DNA of 9,240 nucleotides, from positions 1 to 9,240 of the forward strand of contig NZ_PIZH01000046.1 of the NCBI RefSeq assembly GCF_002835825.1, read 5' to 3'. Both the position numbers and the translations under genes were made by a program. The stretch comes from Methanoregula sp. GTDB lineage: Archaea > Halobacteriota > Methanomicrobia > Methanomicrobiales > Methanospirillaceae. Positions 1 through 5,568 of this stretch are shown here, one piece after another; positions within the stretch are counted from its first letter, which is position 1, and each line of letters opens with the position of its first letter. The notes beneath the pieces were generated by a model. The model made no database searches, was not told the origin of the DNA, and saw only the letters and a list, made by a program, of their open reading frames with translations.

Positions 1-41
1 CCCGTCAGGTATCCGGGAACACGGCTTTGGGGGAAGGGGTC

Positions 42-1373
42 TCAGCGGTGTTCGCGTTTTTTCAGGACTTCGGAGGCATACTTTGCCAGCCCGTAGACCC
101 CGTCGGTGGACGGATGGACTTCGATAAAATCGGAAAAGTCGTGTACCGAGAAGTGACGCCTCATTAAAAGTGCCACATAACCGGCAATCAGTCCGCCCCC
201 GGGAGAGGCCGTTGCCATCCCACTTAGCGTGCCATCCGGTGCAACGAGAATCTTTGCAAAGCCGGTATCTGAGGACGGGACAGCCCAGAACGTTCCGGGT
301 CCGGCTACACCGGGAATGACCAGAGGTTTTGCCCGGGGATGGTTGTTGGAGCAGAACGCAAGTTCATACCCAAGGTTGAGAGCTTGCGGAATGGCTGAGT
401 AATCCATCTTCCTTTGTGCCCCGAGAATATTGTCTGCTGCCACGATCCCCTGCAACCGGGCAACCGGAGTCAGGAACGGTGGGCCGGTAACATCGCCTGC
501 TGCAAAAATTCCCGGGAGGTTCGTCCGCATGTAATCATCGACAATTACCTCGCCGTTGGGTCGCTTTGCGATTCCTTCGAGCATCCCGGAATTAGGTGCG
601 AGTCCTGCTGCTACGAGAATCGCGTCGCAGCCAATTACACTCTCTTTTCCACCGTGTTTCACGGTGATTTCAAGGGTTTCCCCCGCACGTCGGACCGCAA
701 GGACATCAGTGCCCTCCCGGATCTCCACACCGGCAAGCTCGCGTTCCGCCCGTTTCCGGATGGTCTCATCGAGATTTTTCAAAAAACCGCTCCGGGAAAG
801 AACCGTGACCCTGCTCCCGAACCGGGAAAAGATGTAGGCAAATTCCGCTGCCATGATCCCCCCGCCGATAATAATTAGCCTCTTTGGCAGGGATTTCATG
901 GCCTTCAGGGAATGGGGTGTGAAAACACCCACATTATGGATACCATCAATGTCCGGCAGTGCCGGGCGCGACCCGGTGGAAAGGATGACAGCATCACCGT
1001 TCAGTCTCTCGCTGCCGACAACAACCTCCCTGCCATCAAACTTCCCCTCCTGTCCGTAGAGAATTTCCACGCCGGCGTCCCGTGTCTCTTTGTCAAGAAC
1101 ACCCGCGATGGTCTCCTGCACCTTTGTCATCTCGTGCAGGAGCGCCGTAAAGTCGAGATCCGGGACCTTCCCGAGGATCCCGAGCTCGCTGAACGTTCCC
1201 GCGGCCTGGATATGCCGTGCAACGTCATTCAAGGCACAGACCGGCATGCACCCGTAATGGAGGCACTGTCCGCCTATACCGCCTTTCTCGACGAGCGTGA
1301 CCTCCCTGCCGGCAGTTGCCAGCCGTATCGCGGCGAGCCGTCCTGCGGGACCCCCGCCAAGGATCACGATCAT
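42..1373 (-). CDS. FAD-dependent pyridine nucleotide-disulfide oxidoreductase (Lpd/MerA-like)
   Basis: The protein has 443 residues, the usual length for group I flavin disulfide reductases, and is probably cytosolic. It opens with an FAD Rossmann motif (ILGGGPAG, residues 4-11). A redox-active disulfide follows (GGQCLHYGCMP, Cys37 and Cys42). A second dinucleotide fold is at GGGIMAAEFA (170-179), the FAD motif at GIFAAGDV (288-295), and the C-terminal dimerisation domain contains His420-Pro. The family moves electrons between NAD(P)H and a disulfide or other acceptor through FAD. The second fold ends its beta strand in VTVLSRS (189-195), with Arg194 where NAD enzymes usually have an acid, and uses GxGxxA. 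This resembles mercuric reductase and suggests NADPH use. The usual S-K after GCxP is replaced by Val45-Cys46, and the Glu expected five residues after the active-site His is absent. MerA is unlikely, as there is no C-terminal Cys pair or heavy-metal domain. The substrate is unknown. The start is ATG at 1373. Confidence 0.85.
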   Translation of the reverse strand: MIVILGGGPAGRLAAIRLATAGREVTLVEKGGIGGQCLHYGCMPVCALNDVARHIQAAGTFSELGILGKVPDLDFTALLHEMTKVQETIAGVLDKETRDAGVEILYGQEGKFDGREVVVGSERLNGDAVILSTGSRPALPDIDGIHNVGVFTPHSLKAMKSLPKRLIIIGGGIMAAEFAYIFSRFGSRVTVLSRSGFLKNLDETIRKRAERELAGVEIREGTDVLAVRRAGETLEITVKHGGKESVIGCDAILVAAGLAPNSGMLEGIAKRPNGEVIVDDYMRTNLPGIFAAGDVTGPPFLTPVARLQGIVAADNILGAQRKMDYSAIPQALNLGYELAFCSNNHPRAKPLVIPGVAGPGTFWAVPSSDTGFAKILVAPDGTLSGMATASPGGGLIAGYVALLMRRHFSVHDFSDFIEVHPSTDGVYGLAKYASEVLKKREHR

Positions 1374-1432
1374 GGGTGCCTTCCCTTCCGGCTGAAGCGG
1401 GAATTGTTGCAGGGTATGCCCCTAGTAACACG

Positions 1433-1448
1433 AATAAAAAGAGGAAAA
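1433..1448 (-). terminator. T-rich tract between the 316-residue gene and the flavoprotein gene
   Basis: Read on the minus strand this is TTTTCCTCTTTTTATT, starting about 18 nt after the stop codon of the upstream gene. Archaeal termination often needs only such T runs. The same TTTTTATT (1433-1440) could also be the TATA box for the flavoprotein gene, placing its transcription start near 1410 and giving a leader of about 37 nt. The sequence alone does not separate the two roles. Confidence 0.4.
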
Positions 1449-1466
1449 TGCGGGATCATGTGCGCG

Positions 1467-2417
1467 TCAGAAGACTTCGACGCCCTCATCCATTGGCTCT
1501 GAGAGCAGTTCACCGGTAAATGCATTCACTTCCACGATCTTTTTGCCCCGGATCTGCCAGACCGGGATGTAGACCTGCCTGGTCTCCACGGTGATATTCT
1601 TCCGGTCGGGCTTCAGGACCTTCTCCTCGTAGAAGATAGCGTCCCCCTTCTCCTGCTTGATCCGAACCTTCTGGGTCAGCCGGTCGATCAGCTCGCTGAC
1701 GATCCGTTCTGTTGCTTCCTCTTTCCGGATATGGGGATCGCACACCTCAGCCCCACCGGGGATCTCTTTCTCCTCGGCCAGTTTCCCGTCTAGGTCGATC
1801 CTGATCCCGTTGATGGCATTGATGGCTCCCCACCCGTCGGCATCGAACGGGATCCGGCGGTCCTTGTACACCTGCTCGCCGGTGCTGGTGAAGTGGAAGA
1901 GGAAGTAGGGCATGAACCGGAGCTTTGCCTGACCCTGGACGCCCCCGCTACGAATTGCAGCCTGTTCTGTAATCTTGACCGGGAAATGGAGGAGCGTAAT
2001 CCCGGAAGGCTCATCCCTTACTGCCTCAGCCGCAGCGGCAGCTGTTGCCTTTGCCCGTGATGCGGTGAGATCGAGGGCAAGTTCGCGACCAACGATATCT
2101 GCAAGCACTGCTTCACCGGTGTACCGTACAAACTCCTCGACACCCCACTGGATGCAGTTCTCTGTGGTGATATTCTTATCAAGGGTGAAAAGCAGTTTCT
2201 TGCAGGTCATCTCATGGTCGTCGATCATAAGACTGTAGTTGGTTTTATCAAACTGGGCGATCATGTTCCGGTCGTTTGAACAAAGCACAAGAATGCATGT
2301 GCTGTCATGAATCGCAGAAAGATCGAGGGGGTCATCGACCTCTTCCACCTCAAAACGAGCCGCTTCAAGAATGAGTCTCATCGCATTCTTGGCTTTTTCC
2401 CGCATGTCGTGTTCCAT
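1467..2417 (-). CDS. Hypothetical protein, 316 aa, unrecognised family
   Basis: I do not recognise this family. It is a soluble protein with no signal peptide and no membrane segment. The N-terminal third (about 5-115) alternates helix and strand, with REKAKNAMRLILEAARFEVEE followed by a hydrophobic strand CILVLCSN (41-48). That pattern faintly recalls restriction-endonuclease-like (Mrr-type) folds, but I see no clear catalytic triad. An Ala-rich helix (120-133) links to a strand-rich middle with RFMPYFLFHF (167-176). The C-terminus ends in YIPVWQIRGKKIVEVNAFTG (283-302), a beta pattern reminiscent of PepSY-like repeats. It is transcribed away from the NrpR-domain gene, 45 nt apart, and upstream of the flavoprotein gene. 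There is no Shine-Dalgarno before the ATG at 2417, and a TATA element lies about 24 nt upstream, so the message is probably leaderless. A second in-frame ATG at 2405 is a weaker alternative. Codon use and GC content look like the neighbours. Confidence 0.8.
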   Translation of the reverse strand: MEHDMREKAKNAMRLILEAARFEVEEVDDPLDLSAIHDSTCILVLCSNDRNMIAQFDKTNYSLMIDDHEMTCKKLLFTLDKNITTENCIQWGVEEFVRYTGEAVLADIVGRELALDLTASRAKATAAAAAEAVRDEPSGITLLHFPVKITEQAAIRSGGVQGQAKLRFMPYFLFHFTSTGEQVYKDRRIPFDADGWGAINAINGIRIDLDGKLAEEKEIPGGAEVCDPHIRKEEATERIVSELIDRLTQKVRIKQEKGDAIFYEEKVLKPDRKNITVETRQVYIPVWQIRGKKIVEVNAFTGELLSEPMDEGVEVF

Positions 2418-2436
2418 TAAGAATACATTTTCATGG

Positions 2437-2447
2437 TCTTATAGAAC
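2437..2447. promoter_or_regulatory. Shared bidirectional TATA element
   Basis: The sequence TCTTATAGAAC is nearly self-complementary and reads TTCTATAAGA on the other strand. Its centre (about 2441.5) lies 24-25 nt from the minus-strand ATG at 2417 and 21-22 nt from the plus-strand ATG at 2463. Neither start has a Shine-Dalgarno sequence. In archaea the TATA box sits roughly 26 nt before transcription start, so one element could serve two leaderless transcripts. This is inferred from spacing, and transcription direction would be set by flanking BRE contacts I cannot score. Confidence 0.5.
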
Positions 2448-2462
2448 AATTTTTCTATTGAA

Positions 2463-3227
2463 ATGCCCGAGATTACTGTAATGAACCCCCCTCTGAAATT
2501 TGTCAACAACTCAATCGAGGACTATGCCATCCAGACAACGTACGATCCGGCAAAAAATGAGGGGAGCATTGTCTACAACCTGTCCCTGGTGAAAACAGAG
2601 GACCTGGAATTTGCGATCTCGGTTCTCAAGGATGCCCATAAGACCGGCCTCAGCGTGAGCGGGCGGGTCAGGTTCCTTGAACCGGGGGAGAAAATCTCCA
2701 GTTTTACCATTCCTCCTGGCAACACGGGAATCTGCACCATGTGCAGTATCACGTTTGACGGGATCCTGATCCGTCATGGCATTCCAATACGGCCTATTGG
2801 TGGTGGAATTGTAGAGATCGAGAACCGGACACCGGTCCGGTTCACCCACATAATCCTTTATGAAAACACCACCATCGATCCGCTCCAGGTCCTGATGTCC
2901 CAGAAGACCACCTCTGTGACTGATGTGATGCGCAAAGGCAGTGGCAACATTCTTGCCAATATCCGGGAATTTCACATGGAAGCTGAGTCCCTTGTCGGCC
3001 AGGTGCTTGATGAACTATCGGGCACCGGCTTCTCCCCCGTTCTTGACGTTGGCATGCCCAACGTTCCCCTCCTTGGCGTCCCGGTCAGCCCGCAGTTTAT
3101 CGGTATTGCGGCAATCGGGGGAACGAATCCCCTTGCAGCGATCCGGGAAGGCGGCAGATGGGTCCAGGTCCAGGCCATGAAAGGCCTCATGGACGTATCG
3201 GAAATGGAAGAGATCCGGGACTACTAA
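2463..3227 (+). CDS. Stand-alone NrpR domain protein (DUF128), NrpRII-like nitrogen regulator
   Basis: The 254 residues make one complete NrpR (DUF128) domain and nothing else. Diagnostic stretches are GICTMCSITFDGILIRHG (89-106), PIGGGIVEI (111-119), RFTHIILYENTTIDPL (126-141), a TTSVTDV segment (149-155), and LLGVPV...GIAAIGGTNPLAAI (203-227). In methanogens NrpR represses nif and glnA-type operons, and 2-oxoglutarate binding to this domain relieves repression. The canonical protein carries an N-terminal winged helix that binds DNA. Here the domain begins within about 10 residues of the start, so it probably cannot bind DNA alone. From what I recall of Methanosarcina, a helix-turn-helix-containing NrpRI pairs with a domain-only NrpRII, and this gene fits the second type. 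A partner NrpRI should be elsewhere in the genome. There is no Shine-Dalgarno, and the TATA element shared with the divergent gene suggests a leaderless message. Confidence 0.85.
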   Translation: MPEITVMNPPLKFVNNSIEDYAIQTTYDPAKNEGSIVYNLSLVKTEDLEFAISVLKDAHKTGLSVSGRVRFLEPGEKISSFTIPPGNTGICTMCSITFDGILIRHGIPIRPIGGGIVEIENRTPVRFTHIILYENTTIDPLQVLMSQKTTSVTDVMRKGSGNILANIREFHMEAESLVGQVLDELSGTGFSPVLDVGMPNVPLLGVPVSPQFIGIAAIGGTNPLAAIREGGRWVQVQAMKGLMDVSEMEEIRDY

Positions 3228-3228
3228 C

Positions 3229-3242
3229 GAACGTCTTCGTTC
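3229..3242 (+). terminator. Small hairpin after the NrpR-domain gene
   Basis: GAACG (3229-3233) and CGTTC (3238-3242) can pair around a TCTT loop, two bases after the stop codon. The stem is only 5 bp and there is no T run, so termination here is doubtful. The rest of the gap up to about 3297 shows nothing recognisable. Confidence 0.2.
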
Positions 3243-3297
3243 CTGAATGGGACCCTCTGAACGTCTCTCCAGATGCCAAGAAAAACTGCGACACCCG

Positions 3298-3305
3298 GTA
3301 TTATC
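3298..3305 (+). promoter_or_regulatory. TATA-like box for pgi
   Basis: GTATTATC lies about 26 nt upstream of the GTG/ATG cluster that starts pgi, so transcription would begin at about 3327-3330, essentially at the start codon. An AGGTGA at 3314-3319 would then be outside the transcript. Either that Shine-Dalgarno-like match or this box is coincidental. Confidence 0.35.
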
Positions 3306-3330
3306 TACTTGAAAGGTGAACGATGTGGTT

Positions 3331-4032
3331 ATGTTTGGGTGGGACGGGGAGCTGCCTCCCCCAACGGTTCGGACAATCGATGAGATGCGACCGGTCCTTG
3401 CCGACCCGAAATGTGCACATGAGGGTCCGTTGTATTGCATGTATCGTGACCTTGCACAGTCCGATGCCGACTGGACGTGGCTGCATGCCCACAAACTGCG
3501 GTATGACCTGACGGTTATTCCCCCCGGCAACCTTTGCGGTGAATGGGTCAAGACCAAAGGCCATTACCACCCGAGGAACCCGTGCGGCGTGGGTTACCCG
3601 GAGATATATGAGGTCCTGGAAGGAAAAGCCCGGTATCTCCTGCAGTCCCTGGACCTCCTCGATATTGTCATGATCGATGCACGTGCCGGAGATCTTGTCG
3701 TCATCCCGCCCGGATACGGCCATGTCACCATCAACCCGACCATGGATGAGACGCTGGCCATGGCAAATATCGTCTCAACAGAATTCGAGAGCGAGTACGG
3801 GGAGTATATCTCCCGCCACGGAGCGGCCTATTTCGCATTCTGTAACGGCGAGATCCGGAAGAATGCCCGTTACCCCCGTGTTCCCCCAGTACGATCGGCG
3901 AGCCCGGGTTCCGGCCGCGGGGGCGTTCCCAAAGGGCCCCTCTACAGCCTTATCGGGGACGAGAAGGTCTTATCCTTCCTCAATTATCCCGAACGGTTCG
4001 GTCCTCTCTTTGAGAGACTGTTAACAGATTAG
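3331..4032 (+). CDS. pgi: Glucose-6-phosphate isomerase, archaeal cupin type
   Basis: It interconverts glucose-6-phosphate and fructose-6-phosphate in the cytosol; in methanogens this serves gluconeogenesis and glycogen turnover. This is the metal-dependent cupin enzyme of Euryarchaeota, unrelated to bacterial and eukaryotic Pgi. The cupin metal set is visible: TKGHYHP gives His78 and His80, PEIYEVLEG gives Glu91, and PPGYGHVTIN gives His131. The protein has 233 residues against about 190 in Pyrococcus. The excess is partly a C-terminal tail with a Pro/Gly/Arg-rich, very GC-rich linker (about 184-200). The start is ambiguous. ATG at 3331 is chosen, but GTG at 3325 has AGGTGA at ideal spacing (5 nt), and GTG at 3316 is also open. 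The gene ends 53 nt inside the convergent nadE. Confidence 0.92.
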   Translation: MFGWDGELPPPTVRTIDEMRPVLADPKCAHEGPLYCMYRDLAQSDADWTWLHAHKLRYDLTVIPPGNLCGEWVKTKGHYHPRNPCGVGYPEIYEVLEGKARYLLQSLDLLDIVMIDARAGDLVVIPPGYGHVTINPTMDETLAMANIVSTEFESEYGEYISRHGAAYFAFCNGEIRKNARYPRVPPVRSASPGSGRGGVPKGPLYSLIGDEKVLSFLNYPERFGPLFERLLTD

Positions 4033-4762
4033 GGGCAGGCATTCGCTTGTGCCCGCTCTTTTTTACCAGTGCGAGAACCTTTGCTTCCGTGGGATTTTGT
4101 GCCTTCCATGCATTCTCTTCAAGTGCCCTGAGTGATGTATCGATCTCGGCGTAGGAAAGCCCGATCTCCTTCTCGTCGCTTTGCCCTTCCCACAATCCGG
4201 CAGAAGGGACCTTCCTGATGATGGCCTCAGGGATGTCAAGTTCCCGTGCGGCCACGTAAATATCGGACTTGAAGAGATGGAGGAGTGGCTGGATATCGGC
4301 TGCATTATCGCCGTTTTTTGTGCAGTAGCCCAGCATGTACTCGCTCCGGTTCGAGGTGCCACAGACAATCCGGTGGTCCCGGTTCGCGTAATAGTACAGG
4401 GTGACCATCCGGATCCGGGCCATCAGGTTCCCGAGGAGATAGGGGGTTTCTGTAAAGCCGGGCAGGGACCGGAAGCCTTCGAGCATCGGATCGATACTAA
4501 CCACATCATGGGGGATTGTTAACCGGCTGCACAGGTTGGCTGCATCGCGGAGATCGTCAGGATTGCTCACTGATGAAGGCATCAGGAGGCCCAGTACGTT
4601 TTCCGGCCCCACGGCCCGGCAGCAGAACGCGGCCGCTACTGCAGAGTCAATCCCCCCACTCAGGCCTACGACAATCCCTTTGCACCCGGTCTGCCAGTAG
4701 GCATGCCGGATCATCTGCTCGACCCTGCCCATGCGGCACCCGAGCCCGTCTTCAGTATCCAT
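3980..4762 (-). CDS. nadE: NAD(+) synthetase, ammonia-dependent
   Basis: It converts nicotinic acid adenine dinucleotide, ATP and ammonia to NAD+, AMP and pyrophosphate, the last step of NAD synthesis. The N-type ATP pyrophosphatase P-loop SGGIDSA is at 35-41. TSNRSEYMLGY (156-166) and KNGDNAADIQP follow, then KSDIY, and the PSAGLWEGQSDE segment of the deamido-NAD site. With 260 residues it is the short form without a glutaminase domain, so it uses free ammonia or an external glutaminase. The ATG at 4762 has a purine-rich AGAGGAAG upstream at modest spacing. The gene begins 19 nt after the TtuA-like gene stops, so they are probably one operon. Its last 17 codons plus stop lie opposite the end of pgi, giving a tail beyond HKRMP that is probably not structurally essential. 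Confidence 0.95.
   Translation of the reverse strand: MDTEDGLGCRMGRVEQMIRHAYWQTGCKGIVVGLSGGIDSAVAAAFCCRAVGPENVLGLLMPSSVSNPDDLRDAANLCSRLTIPHDVVSIDPMLEGFRSLPGFTETPYLLGNLMARIRMVTLYYYANRDHRIVCGTSNRSEYMLGYCTKNGDNAADIQPLLHLFKSDIYVAARELDIPEAIIRKVPSAGLWEGQSDEKEIGLSYAEIDTSLRALEENAWKAQNPTEAKVLALVKKSGHKRMPAPNLLTVSQREDRTVRDN
4033..4064 (+). terminator. pgi terminator inside nadE coding DNA
   Basis: GGGCA (4033-4037) pairs with TGCCC (4050-4054), followed by TTTTTT (4059-4064) starting 26 nt after the pgi stop codon. It has the form of a hairpin with T run, and the T run alone would be a plausible archaeal terminator. On the other strand the same bases encode the Lys-rich end of NadE, so codon constraint (AAA/AAG for Lys) is an alternative explanation for the T run. 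Confidence 0.5.
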
Positions 4763-4781
4763 ACGATTCTTCCTCTAATTG

Positions 4782-5459
4782 TTACCGGGTTTCTTCATCA
4801 ACTGTTCGGTGCGTGTGCTGTCCCGTATCGGGCTCCTGCGCAGCAGAGATCATCTCGCCAAGATTCAGGATCGCGTGGGGTGCCGCCGGGTGGCGAAGGG
4901 TATAAGCTCCCAGCAGGGTTTTCACATCCTCATACAGAGAGTCATTTTCCTGTGCAGCAGGTACGGTGCCCGCTTCCAGCCCGTGAATTTGGGAATACAG
5001 AGCGATCTCGCTGGAGGGAATATGGCAGAAGGGGGCGATTACGGGGAGTGTTCCCGTCTCCTCCGGTCTCGCCCTGATGCCAGTCATCGGCTCTCCCCTG
5101 AAAATTCCGGCAAGGATTGCCGCAGAGCAGTCTTCGAGTGTGGTTGCCCATGCAATCCTGGTTGTTCCGGCTCGTATCACTGCGGAAACGGGATTCTTTG
5201 GGCCATCCCCCACGATCCCCGATACCCGGATATCCCTCCGCTTACCGGTCAGGTTCTGGAGAAAGAAGAGAAGGGCATTTTCAGCAGGATCTCCCGTGAG
5301 GATCACAGCAATATGATCGCCCGTCTGCATTCCTTTCTGCTGGCGGATCGTGCGCTTGGCTTTTGTCTCGATGTCGGCAACAAGGTGCGCCTCGCAGAGA
5401 TACTGGCCGGAATATGGCTGGTAATGAATAGCGTCCTGCCTGCACTTGCTGCACTGCAT
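4782..5459 (-). CDS. Degenerate Ncs6/TtuA/CTU1-like protein (tRNA 2-thiolation family paralogue)
   Basis: The protein has 225 residues against about 300-320 for true family members, which activate tRNA U34 or U54 with ATP for 2-thiolation. The N-terminus keeps the zinc finger MQCSKC...LCEAH (Cys3, Cys6, Cys22, His25) followed by the family's basic helix. Where SGGKDS should form the ATP-binding PP-loop it has TGDPAE (55-60). The GHNxDD motif has become TTLEDC (106-111). Between them only about 45 residues remain, so the stretch that carries the CxxC ligands of the [4Fe-4S] cluster is missing. The later Cys of the CPYA-type motif is replaced (GTVPAAQ, 164-170). Recognisable family sequence continues at PFCHIPSSEIALYSQIHGL (143-161) and the TLRHP-like element, while the C-terminal zinc finger is absent. 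The frame is intact, so it looks like a maintained non-catalytic paralogue. The ATG at 5459 starts the zinc finger exactly; the open frame upstream to 5714 overlaps RIO2 and is ignored. Confidence 0.75.
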   Translation of the reverse strand: MQCSKCRQDAIHYQPYSGQYLCEAHLVADIETKAKRTIRQQKGMQTGDHIAVILTGDPAENALLFFLQNLTGKRRDIRVSGIVGDGPKNPVSAVIRAGTTRIAWATTLEDCSAAILAGIFRGEPMTGIRARPEETGTLPVIAPFCHIPSSEIALYSQIHGLEAGTVPAAQENDSLYEDVKTLLGAYTLRHPAAPHAILNLGEMISAAQEPDTGQHTHRTVDEETR

Positions 5460-5493
5460 CCGTCTGACCCGATCATTTCTGGACAATGTAAGA

Positions 5494-5503
5494 TGTTTAA
5501 GGT
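5494..5503 (-). promoter_or_regulatory. TATA-like box for the TtuA-like/nadE operon
   Basis: On the minus strand the segment reads ACCTTAAACA, about 39 nt before the ATG at 5459. Transcription would start near 5471, giving a short leader of about 12 nt. No strong Shine-Dalgarno is seen. The match to the archaeal TATA consensus is only moderate. Confidence 0.35.
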
Positions 5504-5534
5504 TATGCAACCCGGAATGCTCAGGTGCTGAAGG

Positions 5535-5542
5535 TTTTATAC
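5535..5542 (+). promoter_or_regulatory. TATA box for the RIO2 operon
   Basis: TTTTATAC is preceded by a purine-rich GAAGG that could be a BRE. Its centre is about 30 nt before the ATG at 5569, which lacks a Shine-Dalgarno, so transcription should begin within a few bases of the start codon. This fits a leaderless or nearly leaderless first gene of an operon whose later genes do have Shine-Dalgarno sequences. Confidence 0.55.
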
Positions 5543-5568
5543 TCTTGCACATAACCTCTCTAACGGAT

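Noticed and set aside
42..1373. Assignment as mercuric reductase (MerA)
   Set aside because: The C-terminal Cys pair and the N-terminal heavy-metal domain are missing, and no other mer gene is present; only the nucleotide-binding features resemble MerA.
912..1502. 196-codon plus-strand open frame opposite the flavoprotein gene
   Set aside because: It is a shadow of a gene whose FAD and disulfide motifs are clear, with no recognisable domain or ribosome binding site of its own.
2418..2462. NrpR operator (GGAA-N6-TTCC type) in the divergent promoter
   Set aside because: No such spaced palindrome is present; the only symmetry is the TATA-centred TCTTATAGAAC.
5446..5568. 41-residue N-terminal extension of the RIO2 frame
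   Set aside because: It would cross the TATA box and the start of the divergent gene; the RIO2 winged helix begins just after ATG 5569.
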